DNA of 64,000 nucleotides from Saccharophagus sp. K07 (GCF_014336955.1 NZ_QRAI01000002.1:372001-436000); one strand, 5' to 3'. Shown: positions 44,102 to 52,827, numbered from the stretch's first letter. Notes: generated from the letters alone by a model not told the origin. Numbers and translations are program-made.

Positions 44102-44128
44102 CGCAGTAAAATTCTGGCTGTGATCGTG

Positions 44129-44157
44129 AAGCGCCTATTACAGGCGCTTTTGTTTTT
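44129..44157 (+). terminator. Rho-independent terminator after DUF4198 gene
   Basis: AAGCGCCT and AGGCGCTT pair across ATTAC, then TTGTTTTT. A family C repeat (ATCTCAAAAATCAGCCGAG) follows at 44164. Confidence 0.85.
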
Positions 44158-44227
44158 AGAGCCATCTCAAAAATCAGCCGAGAGTAGGCGCTTTTAGGAT
44201 GGTTTCTAATGTAACGGATGAAAACCA

Positions 44228-45718
44228 TTGCGAATCTATTTAGCCTGCTTAGTCCTGGTTGCATACGCATTTTTTTGTGTGCTGTGTTGGTGGCACTACA
44301 GTCGCAAAATGCGGCGCGAACATAAGCCGTCGACCGAAATTGCACCAGATTGGTTGATTGCCTATGCCAGTCAAAGCGGCACTGCTGCGCAATTGGCTGT
44401 GCAAAGCTGCGATCAATTAACGAATGCGGGATTATCTGCACAGGTTGTAACGCTTAATCGCCTGGATGCGCAGTTGTTGCGACGACATAAAAATATTCTG
44501 TTTATCATCAGTACTTTTGGCGAGGGCGAAGCGCCGGACAATGGCAATCGCTTTTTGCCGCGGCTGAAAAAACTCGATCTATCCCATTTGCACTATGGCC
44601 TGTTGGCCTTGGGTGACCGCAATTACCGATGTTATTGCGGTTTTGCTCATTCCGTTAATCAAGCATTGCATAGCGCTGGTGCAACGTCGATTTTCGATAT
44701 GATCGAGGTCGATAAAAATGATTCGGCCGCTATCCGCCACTGGCAATATTATCTGGGGCAAATCAGCGGCCAAACCTTATTTCAGGATTGGCAAACGCCG
44801 GAATATGAGCCCTGGTATTTGCAGCTGCGCACCTGTCTCAATCCCGGCAGTCCCGGTGCCCCTGCATTTTTTCTTCAGTTGAATCCTGTTGCTGACAAAA
44901 AAATGTGGCAAGCCGGTGATATTGCAGAAATTGGTCCATGTAATAGCACCGCACGCCTGGATGCATTTTTGCAACGCGTGCGTCCAAATGCGGATGTAAA
45001 TGCATTGGAAAAATTGCGCGAACAGTTGCTGCGTCGCGATTTGCCGCAAGACAACGAATCCATTAATTCTTTACGGGCGCTTGGGGATCGTGATTTAGCT
45101 GCAGCCTTGCCCGAATTACCGCACCGCGAATATTCCATTGCTTCTATTCCACACATGGGATCATTGGATTTGTTGATTCGCCAAGTTAAAGATGATCGCG
45201 GTGAATTGGGATTGGGTTCGGGCTGGATGACCCACTACGCTCAGGAAGGCGAAAGAGTTCTGCTGCGTATTCGTCGCAATCCGGATTTTCATCCGCCAGC
45301 GTCGCATATTCCTTTGATTCTGATTGGCAACGGCACCGGCATAGCCGGACTGCGCGCACATCTCCAGGCGCGCCGTCGCCAAGGCGCAAGGCAAAATTGG
45401 TTGCTGTTTGGCGAGCGCACCGCTGCCCATGATTTTTTCTTTGGCGATGAAATTCGCGCGTTGCAAAAGGAAGGCTTTTTAACGCACCTGGACTTGGTAT
45501 TTTCTCGCGATGCGGGCGGGCCGCGTTATGTGCAGGATTTATTACCCATAAACGCGCAACGTCTGCGCGAGTGGGTAGAGGCTGGTGCGGCGATTTATGT
45601 GTGCGGCAGCCTGCAGGGGATGTCTCAAGGAGTGGATCAGGCGCTTGCCACAATACTCGGCCGGGACCTACTCGATCAGCTGGCGGAAAATCGACGTTAT
45701 TGTCGAGATGTCTATTAA
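44228..45718 (+). CDS. Membrane-anchored FMN/FAD NADPH reductase (sulfite-reductase-flavoprotein-like)
   Basis: 496 residues. One N-terminal membrane helix ('IYLACLVLVAYAFFCVLCWW', about 3-22) followed by basic residues anchors the rest in the cytoplasm. Flavodoxin domain: 'YASQSGTAAQLAVQ', 'STFGEGEAPDNG', 'LGDRNYRCYCGFA'. FAD domain: 'REYSIASIP' and 'GLGSGWMTH'. NADPH domain: 'LIGNGTGIAGLRAHLQAR', 'LLFGERTAAHDFFFGDEI', 'YVCGSLQGM'. This is the layout of CysJ-type diflavin reductases, shortened in the connecting domain. The only usable start is TTG 44228; an in-frame stop precedes it. A terminator separates it from the DUF4198 gene. It is the likely source of electrons for the PepSY/DUF2271 pair. 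Confidence 0.85.
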   Translation: MRIYLACLVLVAYAFFCVLCWWHYSRKMRREHKPSTEIAPDWLIAYASQSGTAAQLAVQSCDQLTNAGLSAQVVTLNRLDAQLLRRHKNILFIISTFGEGEAPDNGNRFLPRLKKLDLSHLHYGLLALGDRNYRCYCGFAHSVNQALHSAGATSIFDMIEVDKNDSAAIRHWQYYLGQISGQTLFQDWQTPEYEPWYLQLRTCLNPGSPGAPAFFLQLNPVADKKMWQAGDIAEIGPCNSTARLDAFLQRVRPNADVNALEKLREQLLRRDLPQDNESINSLRALGDRDLAAALPELPHREYSIASIPHMGSLDLLIRQVKDDRGELGLGSGWMTHYAQEGERVLLRIRRNPDFHPPASHIPLILIGNGTGIAGLRAHLQARRRQGARQNWLLFGERTAAHDFFFGDEIRALQKEGFLTHLDLVFSRDAGGPRYVQDLLPINAQRLREWVEAGAAIYVCGSLQGMSQGVDQALATILGRDLLDQLAENRRYCRDVY

Positions 45719-46067
45719 ACCCTCTCTTGCTCCCTTCTCATCAAGGTTTAATGCCTTGATCACATTTTCTGCAAGCTAAATTGACGCTGTTAATTTTGAG
45801 CATTAAGTTCGGTTGATATTGGGTCATTCTCCGCCGATTAAAAAAGTATTATAAAAGAGAAAAATATAACGCTCCGTCAGAGGGCTTGGGTCTCAAAAAA
45901 TGTTTGCTACGCCGATAAGGCTATGCAAAAAACGTAGGATTCAAAAAATCCTGCAGAATTTTCTATTTTGCAGCGGTCAGCGATGCTTAATATCCGGCCA
46001 GTTTGGCCTTCCAGGTGTGTGACCCCGAAAAATGCCTAATCCAAGATAATTCCAAGGGCTATAACAG
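45719..46067. other. Intergenic region upstream of the pectinase operon
   Basis: AT-rich, about 350 bases, presumably containing the promoter of the two pectin-degrading genes. A small GGATT-CAAAA-AATCC hairpin lies near 45940. I looked for a cyclic-di-GMP riboswitch core and did not find a convincing one. Confidence 0.35.
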
Positions 46068-48080
46068 ATGAATCACAGAGCACTTTTTGTCGGATTGCTT
46101 TTTCTTGCAGGATTGCTCCTGACCGGGTGTGGGGGTGGCCAGGGGGGATCATCCAGCAGTTCGTCTTCAAGCAGTTCTTCTTCGAGCTCCAGCAGCTCTT
46201 CGAGCAGTTCTTCCTCCAGCTCTTCATCATCAAGCAGTTCGTCATCTTCCAGTTCGAGCAGTTCTGGTGTGACCGGCCTCACATTGCAGGAGAATTCCGC
46301 AGGGCTTTGTTCCTTTAATGGTGTTGTTGATAACCGCCATGACGGTTTTACCGGTGCAGGGTTTATTGATTCGGCTAACACGCTTGGCGCCGACATAGTG
46401 TGGGCGGTGTATGCCGAGCGCGCGGATAGTCTGGTGGTGGAACTGCGTTACGCCAATGGCGGAACTGAGACACGCACGGCAAGCCTGAGCGTTGACAATT
46501 CTGGTCCGGCGGCATCTATGAGCTTTGCGCCGACTGCGGGATGGACGGATTGGCGCAGTGAAAGTGCCTATATCAATTTGCGCCAAGGCAATAATCTGGT
46601 GCGTTTGACGGCGGGCACGGCGGCTGGCCTCGCCAATATAGATTTCATTTATTTTGCAGCGGACGGACTTAAACCTGGCGAGTGTCCGGTTGCGGCGTCT
46701 GGCCCTCTGTTTCCAGCTCCTGGGGCGACAGGCGTCAACCCCGATGTGCGCTTACGCATTACTTTCGATAATCGCCCCGCCATTCAATCGGGTGTGGTGC
46801 AGATTTACGACAACACGACTAACGAATTAGTCGATTCCATCAATGTCGCGGGTGATACCGACACTATTGGCTACAGCGGCCAAAGCAGTGCGCGCACTTT
46901 GAAGGTAAAACCGGCGGTGGTTCTGGATAAAACCATCAGCATCAACCCGCATACCGGCAAGCTTGCCTACGGCAAAACCTATAGAGTTGTGATTGGCAAT
47001 GGCGTATTTTCCGGCAGCGTCAATGGCTCGACTTACACCGGTGCTAGCGGCAATCAGTGGACTTTTACCACCAAATCGGCAGGGCCTTCCGGCACCACCG
47101 TGACCGTTGACGACGACGGCCCGGCGGATTTCAGCTCGCTGCAGGGCGCACTTAATTACGTTATGCGTTCCGTGGCAAAAGATACTCCGGCGCAAATCAA
47201 TGTGCGCAATGGCATTTATCCGGAATTGCTGTTTTTACGCGATAAAAATAATTTGCGCGTGATGGGTGAAAGCCGTGATAACACGATTATTCGCGCAAGC
47301 AATGGCAATCAAACCAATTCCGGCACGCGCGCTCGCGCCTTGTGGTTGATTCAGCAGAGCGATTTGCTCAGTCTGGAAAATTTCACCATTCACAATAATG
47401 CGCCGCGCGGCACAGAAGGGCAGGCGGAGACCATTTATTACGACCATTCAGCGCGCTTGATCGCGAAAAATATGGCGTTTATCAGCGAGCAGGATACTTT
47501 GTTGTTGAGCGGTTATTCCTGGTTCTACAACTCCTTGATCGCCGGTAATGTCGATTTTATATGGGGAACCGCAAAAGTTGCCCTGTTTGAAAACAGCGAA
47601 ATTCGCTCGCTGGGAGATTCAGCGTCGCCTAACAGCGATAACGGCGGTTATGTATTGCAGGCGAGAGTTTCTTCCGCGTCAGATCCTGGATTTATATTCC
47701 TGAATTCCACTTTCACGCGTGCAGCAGGTCCGGCGGGCAATAGCATCGGCAATGGCAAAACCTATCTCGCCCGCACAGGCAACGGCAATCCGCCGCAGTA
47801 CTTCGACAGCTTTGCCTTCATTAACTGCAAAATGGATGTGCATATTAATTCTGCAGGATTTAGAACCGAAAATGGCAAAGTGCAAAATCCCAGTCGCGGC
47901 ACCGCCACCAACGGTTATCGCGAATATGGCACGACCAATTTGTCCGGAAGCCCGGTGAATTTAGGCAGTCGCGTGGGCGCTTATATTTTGAATGCGAATG
48001 AGGTCAACCAATATTACTCAAGCCGCAGCCGCATATTCAGTTCATACAATAATGGACAGGGTTGGAATCCGCAGCCGTAA
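46068..48080 (+). CDS. CE8 pectin methylesterase lipoprotein with CBM35 and Ig-like domains
   Basis: 670 residues: lipoprotein signal ending LTGC, a long poly-serine linker (about residues 31-65), a CBM35-type module (about 68-200; 'LTLQENSAGLCSFNGVVDN' to 'GLANIDFIYF'), an Ig-like SbsA-type domain (about 210-340; 'GATGVNPDVRLRITFDN'), then the CE8 right-handed beta helix from about 345. The catalytic Asp residues are Asp476 in 'EQDTLLLSG' and Asp496 in 'GNVDFIWGTAKVALFE'; 'GYVLQARV' supplies the transition-state Gln. It de-esterifies homogalacturonan so that the pectate lyase encoded 15 bases downstream can cleave it. Confidence 0.92.
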   Translation: MNHRALFVGLLFLAGLLLTGCGGGQGGSSSSSSSSSSSSSSSSSSSSSSSSSSSSSSSSSSSSSSSGVTGLTLQENSAGLCSFNGVVDNRHDGFTGAGFIDSANTLGADIVWAVYAERADSLVVELRYANGGTETRTASLSVDNSGPAASMSFAPTAGWTDWRSESAYINLRQGNNLVRLTAGTAAGLANIDFIYFAADGLKPGECPVAASGPLFPAPGATGVNPDVRLRITFDNRPAIQSGVVQIYDNTTNELVDSINVAGDTDTIGYSGQSSARTLKVKPAVVLDKTISINPHTGKLAYGKTYRVVIGNGVFSGSVNGSTYTGASGNQWTFTTKSAGPSGTTVTVDDDGPADFSSLQGALNYVMRSVAKDTPAQINVRNGIYPELLFLRDKNNLRVMGESRDNTIIRASNGNQTNSGTRARALWLIQQSDLLSLENFTIHNNAPRGTEGQAETIYYDHSARLIAKNMAFISEQDTLLLSGYSWFYNSLIAGNVDFIWGTAKVALFENSEIRSLGDSASPNSDNGGYVLQARVSSASDPGFIFLNSTFTRAAGPAGNSIGNGKTYLARTGNGNPPQYFDSFAFINCKMDVHINSAGFRTENGKVQNPSRGTATNGYREYGTTNLSGSPVNLGSRVGAYILNANEVNQYYSSRSRIFSSYNNGQGWNPQP

Positions 48081-48095
48081 AATCGGGGAAATATC

Positions 48096-49700
48096 ATGAA
48101 TAAAAAGACTGTATTGTGGTTAATTCTGGGATTGGTTTTTGCTGGCTGCGGTGGAGAAAAAGGGGAGAGCTCAAGTTCTTCAAGTGCATCCAGCTCTAGC
48201 TCGTCTGGTTTGAGTTCGTCCAGTGCATCCAGTTCCAGCTCGTCCAGTTCGTCGAGCAGTTCCGGCGCAGCTTTGGTGACGCTGACGTTACAGGAAAATC
48301 AGCCTGGTGTATGCCGCGTCGATGGCGATCCGAATGAATCGAAAAACGCCGGTTTTACCGGTTCTGGTTATGCCAATGTCGATAATGCTGTAGGTACGGC
48401 AATTGTGTGGGCCGTCAATGCATCAGCCAGTGGTCGTTATCAATTGATTTTTCGTTTTGCCAATGGCGGAACAAGTGGCCGCAATGGCGCTTTGCTGATT
48501 AATAGCGGCAGTAACGGCAATTACACCGTGGAATTTCCAGCGGCCGGCGACTGGACCAATTGGCAAAATGCACGAATGGAAGTTGATCTGGTGCAAGGCA
48601 ACAATATTTTGCAATTGTCTTCGCTGACCAGTGATGGTCTTGCCAATATCGATTATTTATCGGTAACAGGTGCGCCTACTGCTGCGGGCGATTGCAGTTC
48701 ATCGTCTAGCAGCTCCAGTTCTGGTGGAACATCCTCCGGCGCAGTAATACTGCCGCAAAGTGGCAACCCCGTACAAAGCCGCTATAACAGTGCCAAAACC
48801 GCTTGGGGTAAAGAGAAAGCGGATATTGTTTTGTCGCATCAATTTTCCAATGGCGGCTGGCCGAAAAATCAGGAATACAACTCGTTCGGATCTGGTGGCG
48901 ATGGCAGAGGGGAATCCACTTTTGATAATGGTGCTACCACCACGGAAATCATTTATCTCGCCCATTTGTACAGCAGTGATCGCCAGTCCAAATATCTCAA
49001 TGCCGTGCGCAAAGCCGTGGACTTCACCTTGAATGCGCAATATGCATCGGGCGGTTGGCCGCAGTTTTATCCGCTGCGCGGTGGATATTGGGATCATGTA
49101 ACCTTCAACGATAACGCCATGACGCGAGTGTTGACTATGTTGCATCACATCGCGCAGCGCACAGCACCGTTCGATACAGATGTTGTGACAGATCAACAAC
49201 GCGCCCGCGCTGCAGTGGCGGTTACAAAAGGTGTGGAGTACATTCTCAAATCGCAATGGCGCCAAAATGGCCGCTTGACCGTCTGGTGCGCACAACACGG
49301 TGCAACGGATTATCTACCTAAAGCTGCACGCGCCTACGAATTGGAATCCCTTAGCGGCAGCGAATCAGCGGAAATCATCGGTTTTTTAATGACGCAGCCG
49401 CAAACACCGGAAATTGTGGCAGCGGTTAAAGCGGCTTTGGATTGGTATCGAAGTCCTAATACCTATTTGGCCGACTACGCCTACGACAACAGCGTAGCGC
49501 AAAAAATCGTCTACAGGCCGGGCAGTAAAATGTGGTACCGCTTTTATAAACTCGACACCAATCGCGGATTTTTCAGTGATCGCGACGGCGGTACCTATTA
49601 CGACATTATGCAAATTTCTGAAGAGCGTCGTAATGGATACAGTTGGGGTGGGAATTGGGGGAATAAGATTATTTCTTATGCTGAGAGTGTTGGTTATTGA
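48096..49700 (+). CDS. PL10 pectate lyase lipoprotein with CBM35
   Basis: 534 residues: lipoprotein signal ending FAGC, a serine-rich linker broken by Ala and Leu (about 26-57), a CBM35 module similar to that of the preceding protein ('LTLQENQPGVCRVDG' to 'GLANIDYLSVTG', about 62-190), a second short serine linker, then an (alpha/alpha)3 PL10 domain: 'FSNGGWPKNQEY', 'STFDNGATTTEIIYLAHLY', 'SGGWPQFYPL', 'VTFNDNAMTRVL', 'LTVWCAQHGATDY'. It cleaves demethylated pectin by calcium-dependent beta-elimination at the cell surface. Two proteins from one operon sharing CBM35 and linker style points to concerted pectin degradation. Confidence 0.92.
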   Translation: MNKKTVLWLILGLVFAGCGGEKGESSSSSSASSSSSSGLSSSSASSSSSSSSSSSSGAALVTLTLQENQPGVCRVDGDPNESKNAGFTGSGYANVDNAVGTAIVWAVNASASGRYQLIFRFANGGTSGRNGALLINSGSNGNYTVEFPAAGDWTNWQNARMEVDLVQGNNILQLSSLTSDGLANIDYLSVTGAPTAAGDCSSSSSSSSSGGTSSGAVILPQSGNPVQSRYNSAKTAWGKEKADIVLSHQFSNGGWPKNQEYNSFGSGGDGRGESTFDNGATTTEIIYLAHLYSSDRQSKYLNAVRKAVDFTLNAQYASGGWPQFYPLRGGYWDHVTFNDNAMTRVLTMLHHIAQRTAPFDTDVVTDQQRARAAVAVTKGVEYILKSQWRQNGRLTVWCAQHGATDYLPKAARAYELESLSGSESAEIIGFLMTQPQTPEIVAAVKAALDWYRSPNTYLADYAYDNSVAQKIVYRPGSKMWYRFYKLDTNRGFFSDRDGGTYYDIMQISEERRNGYSWGGNWGNKIISYAESVGY

Positions 49701-49706
49701 TAAGTT

Positions 49707-49733
49707 GCCCCCCCCCCTTGAAAAGGGGAGGGG
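49707..49733. repeat. REP-like palindrome (family A)
   Basis: A run of ten C residues, TTGAAAAGGGGAGGGGC follows. It lies between convergent genes; the C-run is a likely site of length variation. Confidence 0.55.
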
Positions 49734-49748
49734 CTTGCCAAGTTCCGT

Positions 49749-50342
49749 TTATTTTTTCTTACTTAGCAATTCATCCAACGTCAAACTGTAACTGTCGATA
49801 AACGTATCGAGAAAATACTGCACTTCCGGCATGCCTAAATTGTCCAGGCGCGCTTTGACGGCTTCTTCGGCTTTGCTGAATTCCTGGTTGCCGGCGTTCA
49901 CTTCCGTACGGCATTTAATAAAGGCGGCGATAGTATCGGCGGCTTTGATTAATGCGCGATGTTCCTCCGGGATCTGTTCTTCCATCAGCACATTGCGATA
50001 ATCGGTTTGCAATTCATCCGGCAGCAAATTCAATAATTCCCGTTCCGCCTGGCGCTCGATGGCCTTATAGGCTTGGGTGATTTCCGGCGTGTGATATTTG
50101 ATGGGTGAGGGCAGGTCGCCGGTAATGACTTCACCGCAGTCGTGATACAGCGCTGCCACAACCACTGCGTTCACATCCAGTTGGCCGCCAAAATAACGGT
50201 TTTTGATCAGCGCCAGAGCGTGGGTGATGGTTGCAACTTCCCAGCTGTGTTCCATCACATTTTCGTTGACGGTATTGCGCTTTAACCCCCAGCGTTGCAG
50301 CCAGCGCAGTTTACTGATGTAAGCGTAGAAATGACTTTTCAC
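49749..50342 (-). CDS. yfbR: 5'-deoxynucleotidase YfbR
   Basis: 197 residues, the usual length. HD-domain metal ligands are in 'NVMEHSWEVATITHAL' (His), 'AALYHDCGEVITGD' (HD pair) and 'ALIKAADTIAAFIKC' (Asp). The N-terminal 'FYAYISKLRWLQRWGLKRNTVNENV' is characteristic of YfbR. It removes phosphate from 5'-deoxynucleoside monophosphates. The ATG lies 13 bases after the stop of the L,D-transpeptidase-like gene, same direction. Confidence 0.93.
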   Translation of the reverse strand: MKSHFYAYISKLRWLQRWGLKRNTVNENVMEHSWEVATITHALALIKNRYFGGQLDVNAVVVAALYHDCGEVITGDLPSPIKYHTPEITQAYKAIERQAERELLNLLPDELQTDYRNVLMEEQIPEEHRALIKAADTIAAFIKCRTEVNAGNQEFSKAEEAVKARLDNLGMPEVQYFLDTFIDSYSLTLDELLSKKK

Positions 50343-50355
50343 AATAACTCCAAAA

Positions 50356-51144
50356 TCAATGGCATTTTTGCATCAGCGGAGTGCTGCCTTCGGCTGCTGC
50401 AATATTTTCGAAAACTTGATACTGCTGAACCGCGTCAGCAATAGTTTGATAGAGCGTTTTTACCCAGGGACGTTGATTGGTTGCGAGTGGCTGCAAATCG
50501 TGTTTGCGTGCATCGCTCGGTGCAATAATGACCTTTACATTTTTAATGCCAATCTGGGCAACCAGGGTAAAAAGTTCTTCAATGGCAGGATCGCCTATGG
50601 CGAGGCAGCCAATGGAAACCGCTTTGCCGTGAATAAAAATATCGCCGCCTAAATTGCTGCGGTTTTCCTTGCGTGCCTGTTCGCGGTCGAATTCGTTGGG
50701 ATAATTGATTTTCATTGACAGGTGATAAAGGCTGTTGGGATTTAAATATTCCAGCCGATAAATACCTTCCGGTACTTGTTCGTCGCCTTGCTTCAGTTTA
50801 GGACCTGTGATGCCGCTGGCGGCTTTTATGGGATAGGAGCGAATAAAATAACGCTCGCCATTATCTTCACTCCAGAGCTCCAGCTTTTTTTCATCCTTGA
50901 TGGCGAGCAATGTAATGGACTTGGGCGGGTAGGGGGCTTTGGCGGATTCAAAAAACGGCTTTAAGCGCGCTTGCGCTTTATCGCCGTAAATACGCTGCAC
51001 ATCTTGGACTGATCTTGCGCCTGTTGCTTGGCGATACAGCGGCACCCATAGGGGACGCGCATAGGTGTAAACCGTATAGGATGACAATGCCAACGCCACA
51101 GCGCTCAATAGCCAGCGACGGGTGTGACTCGAAGGTTTGCTCAT
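50356..51144 (-). CDS. L,D-transpeptidase-like (YkuD domain, YafK type) exported protein
   Basis: 262 residues with an N-terminal Arg pair and hydrophobic segment ('RRWLLSAVALALSSYTVYTYA') acting as signal or anchor. The YkuD domain spans about 75-215, with the catalytic motif 'IHGKAVSIGCLAIGD' holding the His and Cys. The 'LNPNSLYHLSMKINYPNEFDREQ' stretch matches YafK/DpaA-type proteins, one of which releases Braun lipoprotein from peptidoglycan; so it may cut rather than make cross-links. Likely periplasmic. Forms a pair with yfbR. Confidence 0.85.
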   Translation of the reverse strand: MSKPSSHTRRWLLSAVALALSSYTVYTYARPLWVPLYRQATGARSVQDVQRIYGDKAQARLKPFFESAKAPYPPKSITLLAIKDEKKLELWSEDNGERYFIRSYPIKAASGITGPKLKQGDEQVPEGIYRLEYLNPNSLYHLSMKINYPNEFDREQARKENRSNLGGDIFIHGKAVSIGCLAIGDPAIEELFTLVAQIGIKNVKVIIAPSDARKHDLQPLATNQRPWVKTLYQTIADAVQQYQVFENIAAAEGSTPLMQKCH

Positions 51145-51186
51145 GGTAGGTCCCTCTGAATTTTTTCAATCAAGCTAGAAGCGCTC

Positions 51187-51495
51187 TCAATTAGGTTCAT
51201 TAGTCAAACGTCTTAAAAGTCGCCCATCTTCTTCAAACAGATCGATTTGAAACTGCGCTTCCGCAGCCCGCAAGATTGAGCTTAGCTGATCCGCCATTTC
51301 CAGGCCCTCTATCTCACCGCGCAACATCCACATACCGGGCTCACTTTGCTCGAGTGATCCGCTAAAGCCTTCGGACTTTAGAATCAGTTGATCCGATCTT
51401 TGTGTCGCCCTCCAGCCTGCGCGCTTGAAGATGGCGGCCCAAGTCTCCAGCGGTTCGAGGGATTGAAGAGTGGCAAACAGTCTTAATGGTTCCAT
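51187..51495 (-). CDS. Hypothetical protein, likely SOS-controlled
   Basis: 102 residues from ATG 51495 (ATG 51516 is an alternative; neither has a strong ribosome-binding site). Soluble, mixed alpha/beta, no signal: 'LFATLQSLEPLETWAAIFKRAGW', 'QLILKSEGFSGSLEQSEPGMWMLRGEIEGLEMADQL' (about 35-70), 'FQIDLFEEDGRLLRRL'. I do not recognise a family. The LexA box at 51536 lies 41 bases upstream and is shared with the divergent yebG gene, suggesting DNA-damage induction. Confidence 0.55.
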   Translation of the reverse strand: MEPLRLFATLQSLEPLETWAAIFKRAGWRATQRSDQLILKSEGFSGSLEQSEPGMWMLRGEIEGLEMADQLSSILRAAEAQFQIDLFEEDGRLLRRLTNEPN

Positions 51496-51535
51496 ATGGG
51501 CTCTACAGGTTGACATTTCCAGTATATAACCGATA

Positions 51536-51551
51536 CTGTATATAAATACAG
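51536..51551. promoter_or_regulatory. LexA (SOS) box
   Basis: CTGTATATAAATACAG matches the LexA consensus CTGT-N8-ACAG with an ideal A/T core. It lies 22 bases before yebG and close to the start of the divergent unknown gene. Confidence 0.92.
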
Positions 51552-51572
51552 TGTAGATCTGGAGGGTAGACA

Positions 51573-51866
51573 ATGGCGGTTATCGCAGTTTGGCAATGTG
51601 ATCGAGACGGCACTATGTTTCAAGACAGAAAAGAAGCTGAAGAATACGACAAAATGCTGGAGTTGGCGGAAAATATCAGCGAACTGCTCAACCAGCATGT
51701 CCCGGGCGGTACCGCAGAGCACAACGAAGCGGTAGGCCTGTTCCTCGCCAAACATCGCGATCTTCTGGCGCGTGCGTGCAAGGGTAAACCAGAGTTGCTG
51801 CTGGAGGAAATCGCAGCGCCAGAGCCTGCGGCCAGCAAGGTGACGCCATTGGTGGCTAAGGGATGA
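51573..51866 (+). CDS. yebG: YebG family SOS-induced protein
   Basis: 97 residues. 'MAVIAVWQCDRDGTMFQDRKEAEEYDKMLELAENISELL' (residues 1-39, of which the KEA-YDKMLE core is diagnostic) matches YebG, a small DNA-damage-inducible protein of unclear biochemical role. A GGAGG ribosome-binding site and an almost perfect LexA box precede it. The C-terminal tail is Ala/Pro-rich, variable in this family. Confidence 0.9.
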   Translation: MAVIAVWQCDRDGTMFQDRKEAEEYDKMLELAENISELLNQHVPGGTAEHNEAVGLFLAKHRDLLARACKGKPELLLEEIAAPEPAASKVTPLVAKG

Positions 51867-52238
51867 GTGGCCCCTCCCTTGTGACTGGTTCGTACCCCGC
51901 CCCTTGGCAAGGGCGGGAACATAAGAAAGGGTGAAGCCGTGCGGTTTCGCCCTTCGCAATGTTGGTAACGCATCCACCTCACGTTGTGGTTTTTTAGATA
52001 CAGCTCAAGTGACTTAAGCCCCCTAGCACCCACACGTAAGTCCACCTATGCCGAATTTCTACTTTTGGTTTCTTGTCAGCTCAAACGTTAAGCTTTGTTT
52101 TAAGTGAATATAAGCGTGTCGTCTCGGTCTGTGGCGCGGATCAAAGGACGGCGGTTTTGTATTTGAAGCAATTACAGTTAAAAATGCTCAGGAATTCGTG
52201 GTCCAAAAGATAACTTAACTTGCTAAGAGGGCAACCCT
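51867..52238. other. Intergenic region with a REP-like repeat
   Basis: Contains the family A palindrome CCCGCCC-CTTGGCAA-GGGCGGG at about 51895-51917. The remaining 320 bases have no supported gene and presumably carry the promoter of the SRPBCC gene. Confidence 0.45.
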
Positions 52239-52688
52239 ATGGCTGTTAAACGACTGCAATTCACAACTGAAATCGACGCACCAGCTGAAGTGGTTTTCAA
52301 AATCATGTTGGCCCCGGAGAGCTATAAGGAGTGGACCTCCGCATTTATGGAAGGCTCCTATTACGAAGGCAAATGGGAGCAGGGCGAAAAAGTCCGTTTT
52401 CTGGCTCCTTCCGGTCAGGATGGCATGCTCTCAGAAATCGCCGAATTGAGACCAAATGAATTTGTCTCCATCCGCCATATCGGCGCTATCCAAAACGGCA
52501 AAGAAGACACCACCAGCCCCGCCGTACGCGAATGGGCACCCGCCTACGAAAATTACACCTTCATCACCATCCCCACCGGCACCAGAGTCGTAATCGACCA
52601 AGACGTCCCCGAGTCCTATGAGCACCATATGACGGACAGCTGGCGTGTTGGGTTGGAGAAGTTGAAGGAGATTTGTGAGAGGGGGTAG
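52239..52688 (+). CDS. SRPBCC/AHSA1-family protein
   Basis: 149 residues of the START-like (helix-grip) fold: 'RLQFTTEIDAPAEVVFKIMLAPESYKEWTSAF' (about 5-36) and the C-terminal long helix 'ESYEHHMTDSWRVGLEKLKEICERG' are typical of AHSA1-like ligand-binding proteins. Function unknown; such proteins bind hydrophobic ligands or act as chaperone cofactors. Single gene, next to the IS insertion. Confidence 0.8.
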   Translation: MAVKRLQFTTEIDAPAEVVFKIMLAPESYKEWTSAFMEGSYYEGKWEQGEKVRFLAPSGQDGMLSEIAELRPNEFVSIRHIGAIQNGKEDTTSPAVREWAPAYENYTFITIPTGTRVVIDQDVPESYEHHMTDSWRVGLEKLKEICERG

Positions 52689-52796
52689 GGAAACCGTCGC
52701 CTGATAATCGGTCGTCACTTTGCAGCTGATGTCGTTGAAAAGACTGCTGACGTTTCCTCTTTTGTTAGCTCTACAAATGAATGCGCAGGTTTTCTA

Positions 52797-52824
52797 AACC
52801 CCCTCTCCCGTTGGGGTGAGGGCC
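52797..52824. repeat. REP-like palindrome (family A) abutting the IS
   Basis: CCCCCTCTCCC-GTTG-GGGTGAGGGCC ends four bases before the left end of the insertion sequence, as if the element had used the repeat as a target. Confidence 0.6.
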
Positions 52825-52827
52825 GGT

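Noticed and set aside
45719-46067. Possible riboswitch before the pectinase operon
   Set aside because: Some GEMM-like fragments are present (GCAAAA, AGGCTATGC) but the conserved core and paired stems do not line up.
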